DNA of 64,000 nucleotides, from the NCBI GenBank assembly GCA_001516025.1, contig LOEU01000010.1, positions 24,879 through 88,878 on the forward strand, written 5' to 3'. The DNA comes from a bacterium BRH_c32 (GTDB taxonomy: Bacteria > Bacteroidota > Ignavibacteria > Ignavibacteriales > Melioribacteraceae). Each line of letters starts with the position of its first letter. Within the stretch, counting starts at the first letter, position 1. Position numbers and translations under genes: made by a program. Positions 30,703 through 37,176 of this stretch are shown piece after piece. The notes beneath the pieces were generated by a model. That model was not told the DNA's origin. It made no database searches and saw nothing but the letters and a program-made list of their open reading frames with translations.

Positions 30703-30732
30703 TGATGATTGGTCAAAAAACGTGATGATTGG
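30703..30732 (-). promoter_or_regulatory. Direct repeat, candidate LytTR operator
   Basis: On the minus strand the 10-base word CCAATCATCA occurs twice, 20 bp start to start, 64-93 bp upstream of the hydrolase-kinase-regulator operon. Each copy with its preceding base matches seven of nine positions of the LytTR half-site pattern (W-M-M-G-T-T-N-R-K). Position, orientation and spacing fit an autoregulatory activator site; binding is inferred. Confidence 0.5.
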
Positions 30733-30751
30733 AAATTATAGTGAACTTTTT

Positions 30752-30771
30752 GACTCTTTATCAAAAGAGTC
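30752..30771. other. Perfect 20-base hairpin between divergent genes
   Basis: GACTCTTT and AAAGAGTC are separated by four bases (ATCA), in the region shared by the LytTR operon and fic promoters, about 130 bp upstream of fic. Only three T residues follow, so a terminator is doubtful; an operator or a relic is equally possible. Confidence 0.4.
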
Positions 30772-30898
30772 TTTCAATTCATCTTTGTGAATAATTGCTC
30801 CTGTTTGATAAGTTAAGGTGGTTTCTTATATAAACGGTTTGGTAACTTTATTTTAGTGGGTTAAATTAACATAAGAAAATTATAATGATAGGGAAGAG

Positions 30899-31876
30899 AT
30901 GAGAATTGAAGATTTCAAATCAGGGAATTATTTGCAGCAATATAAATACAAATGTTTTATTCCCTCCAAAATTAATCATCCCTTCACTTGGGAAGATCCA
31001 CAACTTAACGAACTGTTATCAGAAGCAAATAAGAAAATTGAGGAGCTGAATTCTTTCTCTATAAATAATCCGGAATTGAAGAGTTTTCTTCCTTTGTTTA
31101 TTGCTAAAGAATCTTTAGACTCAAGCAGAATCGATGGAATAAAAATTAATGCTGAAGATGTTTTCCTAGATGAAGCTGAGATTACAGAAGTGAAGAAAGA
31201 AGATTGGCGGGAAGTGCAAAATTATATAAAGGCGATGAATATCTGTCTAGATGAGATGAATGAGATTCCTCTCTCCACACGTATATTAAATTTGGCACAT
31301 CAAATTATTTTTAGCGGAGCAAGAGGGGAGAAAAAATCACCTGGTGAATTTAGGAAAAGTCAAAATTGGGTCGGCGGTGCTACAATCAACGAAGCAATTT
31401 ATATACCTCCGGTTCATGGAGAAATTTCCTCTCTCATGGGAGACTTAGAAAATTTTTTGCATAACGATTATTTAGAAATTCCTGAATTAATTAAAGCCGC
31501 GATTGCGCATTATCAATTCATTACCATTCATCCCTATGTTGATGGCAATGGCAGAATCGGGAGATTACTAACTACTTTATATTTAGCGAGCTGTGGATTA
31601 CTTTCAAAGCCGACTCTATATTTATCTTCTTATTTTGAAAAAAGAAAAATTCCTTATCATCATCACCTCATGCTCGCTAGAAAGAACGATGATCTAATGC
31701 AATGGATTAAGTTCTTTTTAGAGGCAGTCATTGAATCGGCATCGAACGGAATTAAAACATTCCATTCAATTTTGGAATTTAAAAAAGAGACTGAGGCAGA
31801 AGGAAATACTTCTCAAATTGATATCAGGAATAAGGAAGATATTTTTTATATGTATATAAAATTATTTTCATATTAA
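30899..31876 (+). CDS. Fic family AMP-transferase, lacking the C-terminal winged helix
   Basis: A 325-residue class II Fic protein. The N-terminal Fic_N helix holds the autoinhibitory motif at residues 75-80, here SSRIDG: the usual glutamate of S-xxx-E-G is Asp79. The catalytic motif HPYVDGNGRIGR is intact at 211-222, with the flap region (NWVGG; EAIYIPP) at 156-171. Such enzymes attach AMP to hydroxyl side chains of target proteins. Homologues of the Shewanella Fic type continue for about 50 more residues into a winged helix; this one stops at LFSY, where that domain normally begins, and its stop overlaps the convergent YciI-like gene. The target is unknown. GGGA at about 30891 serves as ribosome binding site. 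Confidence 0.88.
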   Translation: MRIEDFKSGNYLQQYKYKCFIPSKINHPFTWEDPQLNELLSEANKKIEELNSFSINNPELKSFLPLFIAKESLDSSRIDGIKINAEDVFLDEAEITEVKKEDWREVQNYIKAMNICLDEMNEIPLSTRILNLAHQIIFSGARGEKKSPGEFRKSQNWVGGATINEAIYIPPVHGEISSLMGDLENFLHNDYLEIPELIKAAIAHYQFITIHPYVDGNGRIGRLLTTLYLASCGLLSKPTLYLSSYFEKRKIPYHHHLMLARKNDDLMQWIKFFLEAVIESASNGIKTFHSILEFKKETEAEGNTSQIDIRNKEDIFYMYIKLFSY

Positions 31877-32331
31877 AACCCGATTTTCCAGATTTTATCA
31901 GAAGCTTCGAGATATTCGGGTAATGCGGCTGAGCCATACCAGCTATATAGTTCATAATCCAAAAACTTAGCATTTATAGCAGGATCAGTTTTAAGTAACT
32001 CTTTTGCTTCTTCAAGATTCGTTACATTTAAAATGAATATTCCTCTATATGATTTATCATTTTTCCCCATCGGTCCTGCAATTACTAATTTATTTGCATT
32101 TACTAAACTCGTTATATTTTTCAAATGTCCCGTAAAGCAACTATCTTTATATGCTTTATCAGAAGAATCATTGGTCCCTGTTTTAAGGATTACAAAAACA
32201 TAACTTTTCATTCCGTAGTCATCTGCACCTAATTTTTCAGCTAATTTTGAATCGTAATTTGGATTGGTTGACTGTGCAGATAGTAAAATTGAGAAACAGA
32301 AAATTGCTATTATAGTTAAGAAGTATTTCAC
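31873..32331 (-). CDS. Exported YciI-like protein
   Basis: About 152 residues with an N-terminal signal peptide (to LLSAQ) and a YciI-like ferredoxin fold: the ILKTGTND strand, a HLKNITSLVNANKLVIAG region (helix then strand), and FILNVTNLEEAKELLKTDP followed by an aromatic-rich end. YciI-like domains are small alpha/beta dimers of unclear function, sometimes catalytic with a conserved His-Asp pair. No ATG is present; the GTG at 32331 has AAGG seven bases upstream, while an in-frame TTG at 32346 has none. It follows mazF by 17 bp and may be read from the mazEF promoter. Its stop overlaps that of fic. Confidence 0.7.
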   Translation of the reverse strand: MKYFLTIIAIFCFSILLSAQSTNPNYDSKLAEKLGADDYGMKSYVFVILKTGTNDSSDKAYKDSCFTGHLKNITSLVNANKLVIAGPMGKNDKSYRGIFILNVTNLEEAKELLKTDPAINAKFLDYELYSWYGSAALPEYLEASDKIWKIGF

Positions 32332-32348
32332 TTTGTAACCTTTCAATT

Positions 32349-32669
32349 TTATTTAGAAAACATTTTGAATAAAATTTCTAGAACTTTGTTTTGTGTATTA
32401 TTATTTAGTGTGGATATCTTTTTTATTAATCTAGCTTTATCAACGGTTCTGATTTGATCTAAAACAATTTGTCCCTGTTTCCCTTCTAATTTACAAGGAA
32501 TGCGGGTAGGATAATTTCTCAATTTCGATGTAATTGGGGCAATGATAACCGTATTAATATTATTATTCATTTCATTTGGAGAGATTATGATACAGGGGCG
32601 AGTTTTTTTAATCTCACTTCCTATTGTAGGGTCTAAATTAACGTAATAAATATCAAAGCGAAAATACAT
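32349..32669 (-). CDS. mazF: MazF/PemK-type toxin (mRNA endoribonuclease)
   Basis: A 106-residue PemK/MazF toxin. The family blocks are present: RFDIYYVNLDPTIGSEIKKTRP at the N-terminus (spaced over the first strand and loop; catalytic Arg in TRP), CIIISPNEMN, VIIAPITSKL (catalytic Thr), and GQIVLDQIRTVDKARL. These enzymes cut mRNA at short sequences and stop growth when freed from MazE. The start codon directly follows the stop of mazE with no gap, as in coupled pairs. No truncation is seen, so it is probably functional. Confidence 0.93.
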   Translation of the reverse strand: MYFRFDIYYVNLDPTIGSEIKKTRPCIIISPNEMNNNINTVIIAPITSKLRNYPTRIPCKLEGKQGQIVLDQIRTVDKARLIKKISTLNNNTQNKVLEILFKMFSK

Positions 32670-32927
32670 TTACCACTCCCACTCGTCGTTTTCCCACTTT
32701 GTTTGTATATTTAAAGAGTTTGAATCAAGCAAAACATCATCTTCCATTCTTCTCATTTCCTGAAAAGCAATATCCCATCCCTCTCTTGGTGTTGAAAAAG
32801 GTTTTATGATAATATTTCCTTCTTTCATTTCGAGTTCTACAATATTTTCAATATTACTACCATCAATAAAAGATTTAGGAATTCTAATACCACGTGAATT
32901 TCCGATTTTTACAATTTTTGTTTTCAT
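32670..32927 (-). CDS. mazE: MazE-type antitoxin (AbrB/SpoVT fold)
   Basis: An 85-residue antitoxin. Residues 1-45 form the swapped-hairpin AbrB fold: MKTKIVKIGNSRGIRIPKSF, then the VELEMKEGNIIIKP strands. The C-terminal 40 residues are acidic and tryptophan-rich, the part that masks MazF. A longer reading frame reaches 32975, but the added residues do not belong to the fold and the promoter palindromes overlap them, so the ATG at 32927 is preferred. It represses its own operon by family precedent; a matching operator lies at 32952-32966. Confidence 0.9.
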   Translation of the reverse strand: MKTKIVKIGNSRGIRIPKSFIDGSNIENIVELEMKEGNIIIKPFSTPREGWDIAFQEMRRMEDDVLLDSNSLNIQTKWENDEWEW

Positions 32928-32951
32928 ATCTAACTTTTTTAATGAAGTAAC

Positions 32952-32966
32952 TACAATGTAATTACA
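32952..32966 (-). promoter_or_regulatory. mazE: Alternating palindrome, candidate MazE/MazEF operator
   Basis: The 15-base string TACA-a-TGTA-at-TACA has a central TGTA that can pair with either flanking TACA, giving overlapping palindromes (TACAATGTA, TGTAATTACA). It lies 25-39 bp upstream of the mazE start. E. coli mazEF carries an 'alternating palindrome' of the same design; the base sequence here is different. Function is inferred from place and form. Confidence 0.55.
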
Positions 32967-33087
32967 AATTTGCAAAATATCAAGAAAATATAAGTCTTAC
33001 ACGTTTTTATTTTACAACTTAATTCACTTTATTTAGTGATTAAAAAACCAGTGAAAGGGAAGAAATTTATTTCTTATTACGGAAAAA

Positions 33088-34032
33088 ATGAATACTGAAC
33101 TTGTTGATAGACTTAACGAATTAGTTTTACTTCAGAAGAGCAACGCAAATCCCCAAACACTTCACGAAATCCAAATTCTATTAAAAACCCTTGAATATCA
33201 ATCGTGGATATTAAAATATGAACTGCGTATGATAGAAAATCCGGAAGAGGACTTAAAAATATCTGAATTAAATAACTACGGAAAATTATTTAGTTATCGT
33301 AATGCTTTTTCAAAGAATGATTTAATAGTACCATTAATGCTTCATCTATTTACTAATAATCAGAAGAATAGATCAGCTTTGGAAAGTTCACTTGAACTTA
33401 TGAAAGGCAGTAAGAAGTTTTTGAGGGAAGGTGATTTTGCAAAAACCAAAACAGGCGTTCAGCGGTTTATTACAAATACGCGTTTTGCATCTTTTACTCT
33501 GCGAAATTTTGGATTGCTCCGTTCAGACGAAAAACATTTTTTTCACAATTGGAAACTTTCGCTTTTTGGAATTTTGATAGCAGGTTCAATTTATCATGAT
33601 CATCAATGCAAAATTGTCGATTATTTCTTGAGTGATGAATATGCCAAAAAGGATAGATACTTGATATTCAGAGGTCTATTATCCTATCACCTCGATATAT
33701 TGCAGAATGAAAATAGGTTTAATTTAATTATGCAAAGTATCTTTGATGACGAGATCGTAAGTAACTATATGGGAATTTATGAAAGAGAATTTCTTCAATT
33801 TGCAAAAACCGTCAGACTTGTACTAGATAATGGATATAATGCTAAAAATGATTCGACAAAAAAATTAATAAGTCTTTTAAATGGTATTAATTCAGATAGG
33901 GAAATAAGCCGGCTAGCAGATTCCATTATACTGAAAAAAAATATAGATACAAATATGGATTTCATTTTTGATTTAATTAAAAAAAATAGTGAAAATAAAT
34001 CATCAGAGGAATGGGAGGATCTTTTCAATTGA
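33088..34032 (+). CDS. Uncharacterised alpha-helical protein coupled to an HD hydrolase
   Basis: A 314-residue soluble protein that I do not recognise. It has no signal peptide, membrane segment or clear motif; predicted content is mostly helical with many charged residues, a conserved-looking central stretch (GVQRFITNTRFASFTLRNFG, about residues 127-146, then HNWKLSLFGILIAGSIYHD) and an acidic C-terminus (SSEEWEDLF). The gene is divergent from mazEF. Its TGA overlaps the probable TTG start of the HD gene, so the two proteins are made together and may form a complex. The surrounding toxin-antitoxin genes hint at a toxin-antitoxin or defence role, but nothing in the sequence shows it. Confidence 0.7.
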   Translation: MNTELVDRLNELVLLQKSNANPQTLHEIQILLKTLEYQSWILKYELRMIENPEEDLKISELNNYGKLFSYRNAFSKNDLIVPLMLHLFTNNQKNRSALESSLELMKGSKKFLREGDFAKTKTGVQRFITNTRFASFTLRNFGLLRSDEKHFFHNWKLSLFGILIAGSIYHDHQCKIVDYFLSDEYAKKDRYLIFRGLLSYHLDILQNENRFNLIMQSIFDDEIVSNYMGIYEREFLQFAKTVRLVLDNGYNAKNDSTKKLISLLNGINSDREISRLADSIILKKNIDTNMDFIFDLIKKNSENKSSEEWEDLFN

Positions 34033-34472
34033 CGAAAGAAGAACTACTTAATAAAGCAATCCGATTAGCAAGCGATTCGCATGCAAATCAGGTTGATAAA
34101 AACGGTGCACCTTATTTTGGTCATGTCTCACGTGTCATGAATATGGGTGCTACACTTGATGAAAAAATTTGCGGCGTATTGCATGACGTAGTTGAAGATA
34201 CCGATTGGACTTTTGTAAAACTCGAAGCCGAAGGTTTTCCAAACCATATTATTGATGCATTAAAATGCGTTACGAAAATTAATGATGATGAACCTTATGA
34301 TCATTTTATTGAAAGAGTTATGGGTAATAAATTGGCCGTGCGAGTAAAAATCAATGATCTCAGTGACAATCTTGACGTTAAGAGATATAATATATTAGGT
34401 GAAAAAGAATTGAAGAGACTTAACAAATATTTGAAATGGTATAAAGTATTAGTTAACCTTGATGTAAAGTAA
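34029..34472 (+). CDS. SpoT/MESH1-like HD hydrolase (small alarmone hydrolase type)
   Basis: About 147 residues, only an HD domain. Motifs follow the (p)ppGpp hydrolase order: His32 (YFGHVSRV), His52-Asp53 (LHDVVEDT), Glu56-Asp57, and a distal KINDLSDN (Asn109-Asp110) where SpoT has KLADRLHN. Single-domain proteins of this type remove the pyrophosphate from (p)ppGpp or related alarmones, or act on nucleotides such as NADPH; some neutralise alarmone-making toxins. An in-frame ATG lies at 34011, but it sits one base after GAGGA; the TTG at 34029 has GGGAGG ten bases upstream and overlaps the previous stop as TTGA, like hldD and its neighbour. No synthetase domain is present here. Confidence 0.82.
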   Translation: MTKEELLNKAIRLASDSHANQVDKNGAPYFGHVSRVMNMGATLDEKICGVLHDVVEDTDWTFVKLEAEGFPNHIIDALKCVTKINDDEPYDHFIERVMGNKLAVRVKINDLSDNLDVKRYNILGEKELKRLNKYLKWYKVLVNLDVK

Positions 34473-34476
34473 TATT

Positions 34477-34617
34477 CTATCCAATTGAATTCGTATTACT
34501 TAAATATCTCTCTTGAGTTTCAATTTGTATATCTCGCAGATTCAACTCGGAAAGTGATGGCAGGTCTAAAGATATCTTTTTATAAAAATCTTGCTTTAAT
34601 AATTGTTGATACATCAT
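34477..34617 (-). other. Possible 46-codon remnant or small gene
   Basis: An open frame of 46 codons starting with two ATGs and ending RYLSNTNSIG. It reads like the end of a larger soluble protein (DLPSLSELNLRDIQIETQ) and has no clear ribosome binding site. It lies between the HD gene and the broken PIN gene, in a region of decay. I do not recognise it. Confidence 0.25.
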
Positions 34618-34829
34618 ATCATAAAACAAAAACAAGGATTAATTAGAATATCTTAATAAGACTAAGAAAGCCCTTGTTAATTGGTCTTCGTGATTAGGGT
34701 TTTTAGAAATATATAGTTCAAAGTAATTCAAATGCGACATATCATAACCCTAGTCAAAATGATATTTATACTATAATATATTTATTAAATTTTTTGTAAA
34801 CTCCACTTGCAGTTCAATTTATTGTAAAT
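34618..34829. other. Non-coding stretch with an imperfect inverted repeat
   Basis: About 210 AT-rich bases with no open frame that looks protein-like. TGATTAGGGTT at 34691-34701 and its near-inverse AACCCTAGTCA at 34746-34756 (ten of eleven positions) face each other 44 bases apart. This could be a scar of a mobile element, but no transposase remnant accompanies it. Confidence 0.35.
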
Positions 34830-35254
34830 TTAATTTTTCTTTGTAAACCACGTGGTAAGAAATTCCTCTGCTGTGGAAACTGTTATTTTACTTTTTTTAT
34901 AATCAGCTTTATTTCTTGTTAATAAATACCTATACCATTATTCACAGCGGTGAAATATTGAATTGCATCTTCAAAATCATTGAATTCGGAATTAAGAGCT
35001 TGTCCAATTACTCTATCGTCAATTGCCAAAACGTTTATTAAGGTTTTTAATTTTCTCAAACTTTTTAACGTTGAAGCACTTGAAGTTAATTTCCGCAGTA
35101 TATAGTGGAGATTTGCAAAAATTAAAGGAGCGGTATATGCTTCAACTTTTTGTTGATCTATCAATGTGAAAAGTTTAGCAGCATATTCAAAATGTGGCTC
35201 TCTTTGGGCAAGGAGGTCTAAAATAATGTCGGAATCAATAAATAATTTTATCAT
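34830..35254 (-). pseudogene. PIN-domain toxin (PIN_3/VapC-like), disrupted by a frameshift
   Basis: The first 111 codons encode a PIN domain: FIDSDIILDLLAQREPH with the first acidic residues, and DFEDAIQYFTAVNNGI with the later ones. The frame then ends at 34919. The other frame continues directly with YLLTRNKADYKKSK and STAEEFL to a stop at 34830, which is the normal end of this family. A one-base deletion at about 34929 explains both parts; the repaired protein would have about 141 residues. PIN toxins are metal-dependent RNases. Its ATG overlaps the stop of the antitoxin remnant as ATGA. A sequencing error in this base is the alternative. Confidence 0.8.
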
Positions 35255-35385
35255 TCGGAATATTTCTCATTGAGGTATTTTTTGCGTGTCTCTTTCAAAT
35301 CAAAATCCTCAGGAAGTTTAATAATCCCGGACAGTTCAAGTACATTAGGGGATATTTCAATATTGTCAACTGATTCTTTCTGGAA
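35251..35385 (-). pseudogene. C-terminal remnant of the PIN toxin's antitoxin
   Basis: The last ~42 codons read KESVDNIEISPNVLELSG then IIKLPEDFDLKE and end KYLNEKYSE. This is the usual C-terminus of the small antitoxins (DUF6364-like) encoded just upstream of PIN_3 toxins in this phylum. The DNA-binding N-terminal half is missing: before about 35385 the sequence belongs to the sorting domain of a different gene. The stop TGA overlaps the PIN start. With the promoter and N-terminus gone the module cannot be regulated normally. Confidence 0.72.
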
Positions 35386-36060
35386 AGCCCCATACCATTA
35401 AACTCAATTTCATAAGAACCGGCAGGTTTATGTTCATTTAGCAGAACAGCAACCTCTTTACCTAAAAGGTCAAAAACCTTTAGAGTTACATTTCCGGAAA
35501 TAGGTAAATTATATCTGATCACCGTGGATGGATTAAATGGATTGGGGTAGTTTTGCATCAATTCAAATTGTGTCGGAATATTGTTTGCTTCTTCTTCAAC
35601 GCCAACAATTGTAATCTTCCCTTTAGAAAAATATACATCTTTATCATCGGAGCGATTGTCTGACCAAACAGAATAAAATGTATCATTGGCATCAGTAGTT
35701 ATTGAAGGATTTTGTGCATTAGCATTTGCACCACTAATAAATACTGTTGTTGGGAAATTGGCACCTTGGTCATTCGATTTGGAACAAAACAAACCATTTT
35801 GTGGAGGGCTAAATTGAGGATAAGCAATATATATTGCCGCTCTTATCAATCAACATATTATTTGGTGAATCAAATTTAACGTTGTCAATTTCGGCATCGG
35901 ATATCTAGTAAGGTGGTTCAAAAGTAGTTCCACCGTTTATAGATTTTGCAAAAAAGTATCCTATTTTATCATTAGGTTTTAGTTTGTAGAAAGAAATATA
36001 AACATTGCTGCCATAGACAGCGATTGATGCAAATATTCCATCAGCAGATACTGTTACTTG
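35386..36060 (-). pseudogene. Broken beta-propeller (BNR-like) type IX cargo gene
   Basis: Remnant of a secreted protein. From about 36060 one frame reads SADGIFASIAVYGSNVYISF and FFAKSINGGTTFEPPY, stops at a TAG (35905-35907), and resumes as ISDAEIDNVKFDSP to SGNIY. Then an (AT)n run at 35826-35835 appears to have lost two bases, and the other frame carries on with IAYPQFSPPQNGLFCSKSNDQG and two more propeller-like units (NAQNPSITTDANDTFYSVWSDNRS). It ends inside a type IX sorting domain (LMQNYPNPFNPST) cut off at FNGMGLS, where the antitoxin remnant begins. The 5' end is also missing. At least four lesions show long-standing decay. Confidence 0.78.
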
Positions 36061-36659
36061 ACGCTGTTTTTATATTATACTTCCAATTATGCATTATCTA
36101 AAAACAGAAGAGTTACTTCACTATATAAATAAACTATTCCCGGAAAAGGTGAGGAAAATGTAATTGATACATTTTTCTTAATTCTGTAATTAATGTAACA
36201 TTTTCTTTAATAAAAATACATAGAGGTGATCTTTCCCTCATTTAGAGTGGCAAGAGTTAAACCACTAATTTTATGTTTTTGTAATTATAATCAACGGAAA
36301 AAGATTCTGCATCGATATTGTCATATCAATTAGATATTTCTCTATGTCTTTTTTTAGTGGGAAATCAATTCGATAAATTAAAGAATTTGTTAATGACAAG
36401 ATGAAATATTCAAGAGACTAAAGGCTTAAGGAAATACTGCCATAAGGGCGAAAAAATATAATCTGATATTTTTATATCAAAACCAAAAGAAATGCCCGTG
36501 AGCACCCCTTAATGGAAGCCAAAAACGAAATTAGAAGTATGGACGTAACCGAAAAAGAAAGAAATTAGGATTTATTAAGAATTATTAGAGTTTTTCTCAT
36601 CCAAAGTAAAAAGAGTAAAAACCAATTTTCAAACAACTAAAAAATCAAAAAGGGAGAAT
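36061..36659. other. About 600 bp without a recognisable gene
   Basis: AT-rich sequence with only short open frames. One on the plus strand near 36082-36162 ends in TEELLHYINKLFPEKVRKM and one at 36512-36568 reads MEAKNEIRSMDVTEKERN; both look like pieces of proteins, not genes, and I cannot place them. No terminal repeats, transposase or tRNA fragments were seen. Confidence 0.5.
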
Positions 36660-36680
36660 GATTAAATGAAGCATTTTCTC

Positions 36681-36752
36681 CCCTCTCCTTGCATCCTCTC
36701 CTCTCTTATCTTCTTCTCTCTTCTATTATATTCTCTTCTCTTCTCTTCTCTT
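36681..36752 (+). repeat. Pyrimidine tract with four tandem TTCTC units
   Basis: A nearly pure C/T strand of about 70 bases. The last part, 36731-36750, is four exact copies of the pentamer TTCTC. An overlapping open frame of 81 codons is not credible as a gene because it is made of this low-complexity tract. Such tracts can change length by slippage, but no gene lies in a position to be switched by it. Confidence 0.6.
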
Positions 36753-36759
36753 ATGTGTC

Positions 36760-36776
36760 ATTTCTGTCACAGAAAT
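36760..36776. promoter_or_regulatory. 17-bp palindrome, copy 1
   Basis: ATTTCTGT-C-ACAGAAAT: perfect eight-base arms around one base. A second near-identical palindrome starts 41 bp downstream. The pair looks like tandem operator sites for a dimeric regulator; the regulated gene is not obvious because the nearest genes are a tRNA that ends here and recN, 400 bp away. Confidence 0.45.
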
Positions 36777-36800
36777 AATTTTTTGTGTACCTTTTTTTGT

Positions 36801-36817
36801 ATTTCTGCGACAGAAAT
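36801..36817. promoter_or_regulatory. 17-bp palindrome, copy 2
   Basis: ATTTCTG-CGA-CAGAAAT: seven-base arms; differs from copy 1 at two central positions only. Start-to-start distance 41 bp, four helical turns, puts both sites on the same DNA face. Confidence 0.45.
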
Positions 36818-36945
36818 AAATTCTCAATTAATAGATTCAGAGAGAAAAATTTGGTTCATATCCAATAAATCCATCATTAAAATAAGTCTTTCCAGGCTGC
36901 AGGGACTCTGATGGAAGATGAAAGAATACCGGGCTCGAAAATAAA

Positions 36946-36978
36946 AAAAGCCAGAAAACTTTTCGTTTACTGGCTTTT
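36946..36978 (-). terminator. Rho-independent terminator of the initiator tRNA gene
   Basis: Nine-base arms AAAAGCCAG and CTGGCTTTT around a 15-base loop that can itself pair weakly (AAAAG/CTTTT). On the minus strand the stem is followed by a run of T residues. It begins five bases past the tRNA 3' end. Confidence 0.85.
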
Positions 36979-36982
36979 GTAG

Positions 36983-37055
<73 letters not shown>

Positions 37056-37176
37056 ATATTTAGTCTCCAAATATAATAAATTACTACTCCCTTGTCAAAT
37101 ATTACCTTTTATACTATTTATTACTTGATAGTTTCCCTTAGTTTATTAAATTTTGATTTAATATTTCCGATAACTT

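Noticed and set aside
34691..34756. Inverted repeat as insertion-sequence ends
   Set aside because: Arms are 11 bases with one mismatch and only 44 bases apart, with no transposase or target duplication; too weak to call an element.
36666..36911. 81-codon frame beginning MKHFLPSPC
   Set aside because: Composed of the C/T tract and the palindrome region; no domain, no partner and no conserved look.
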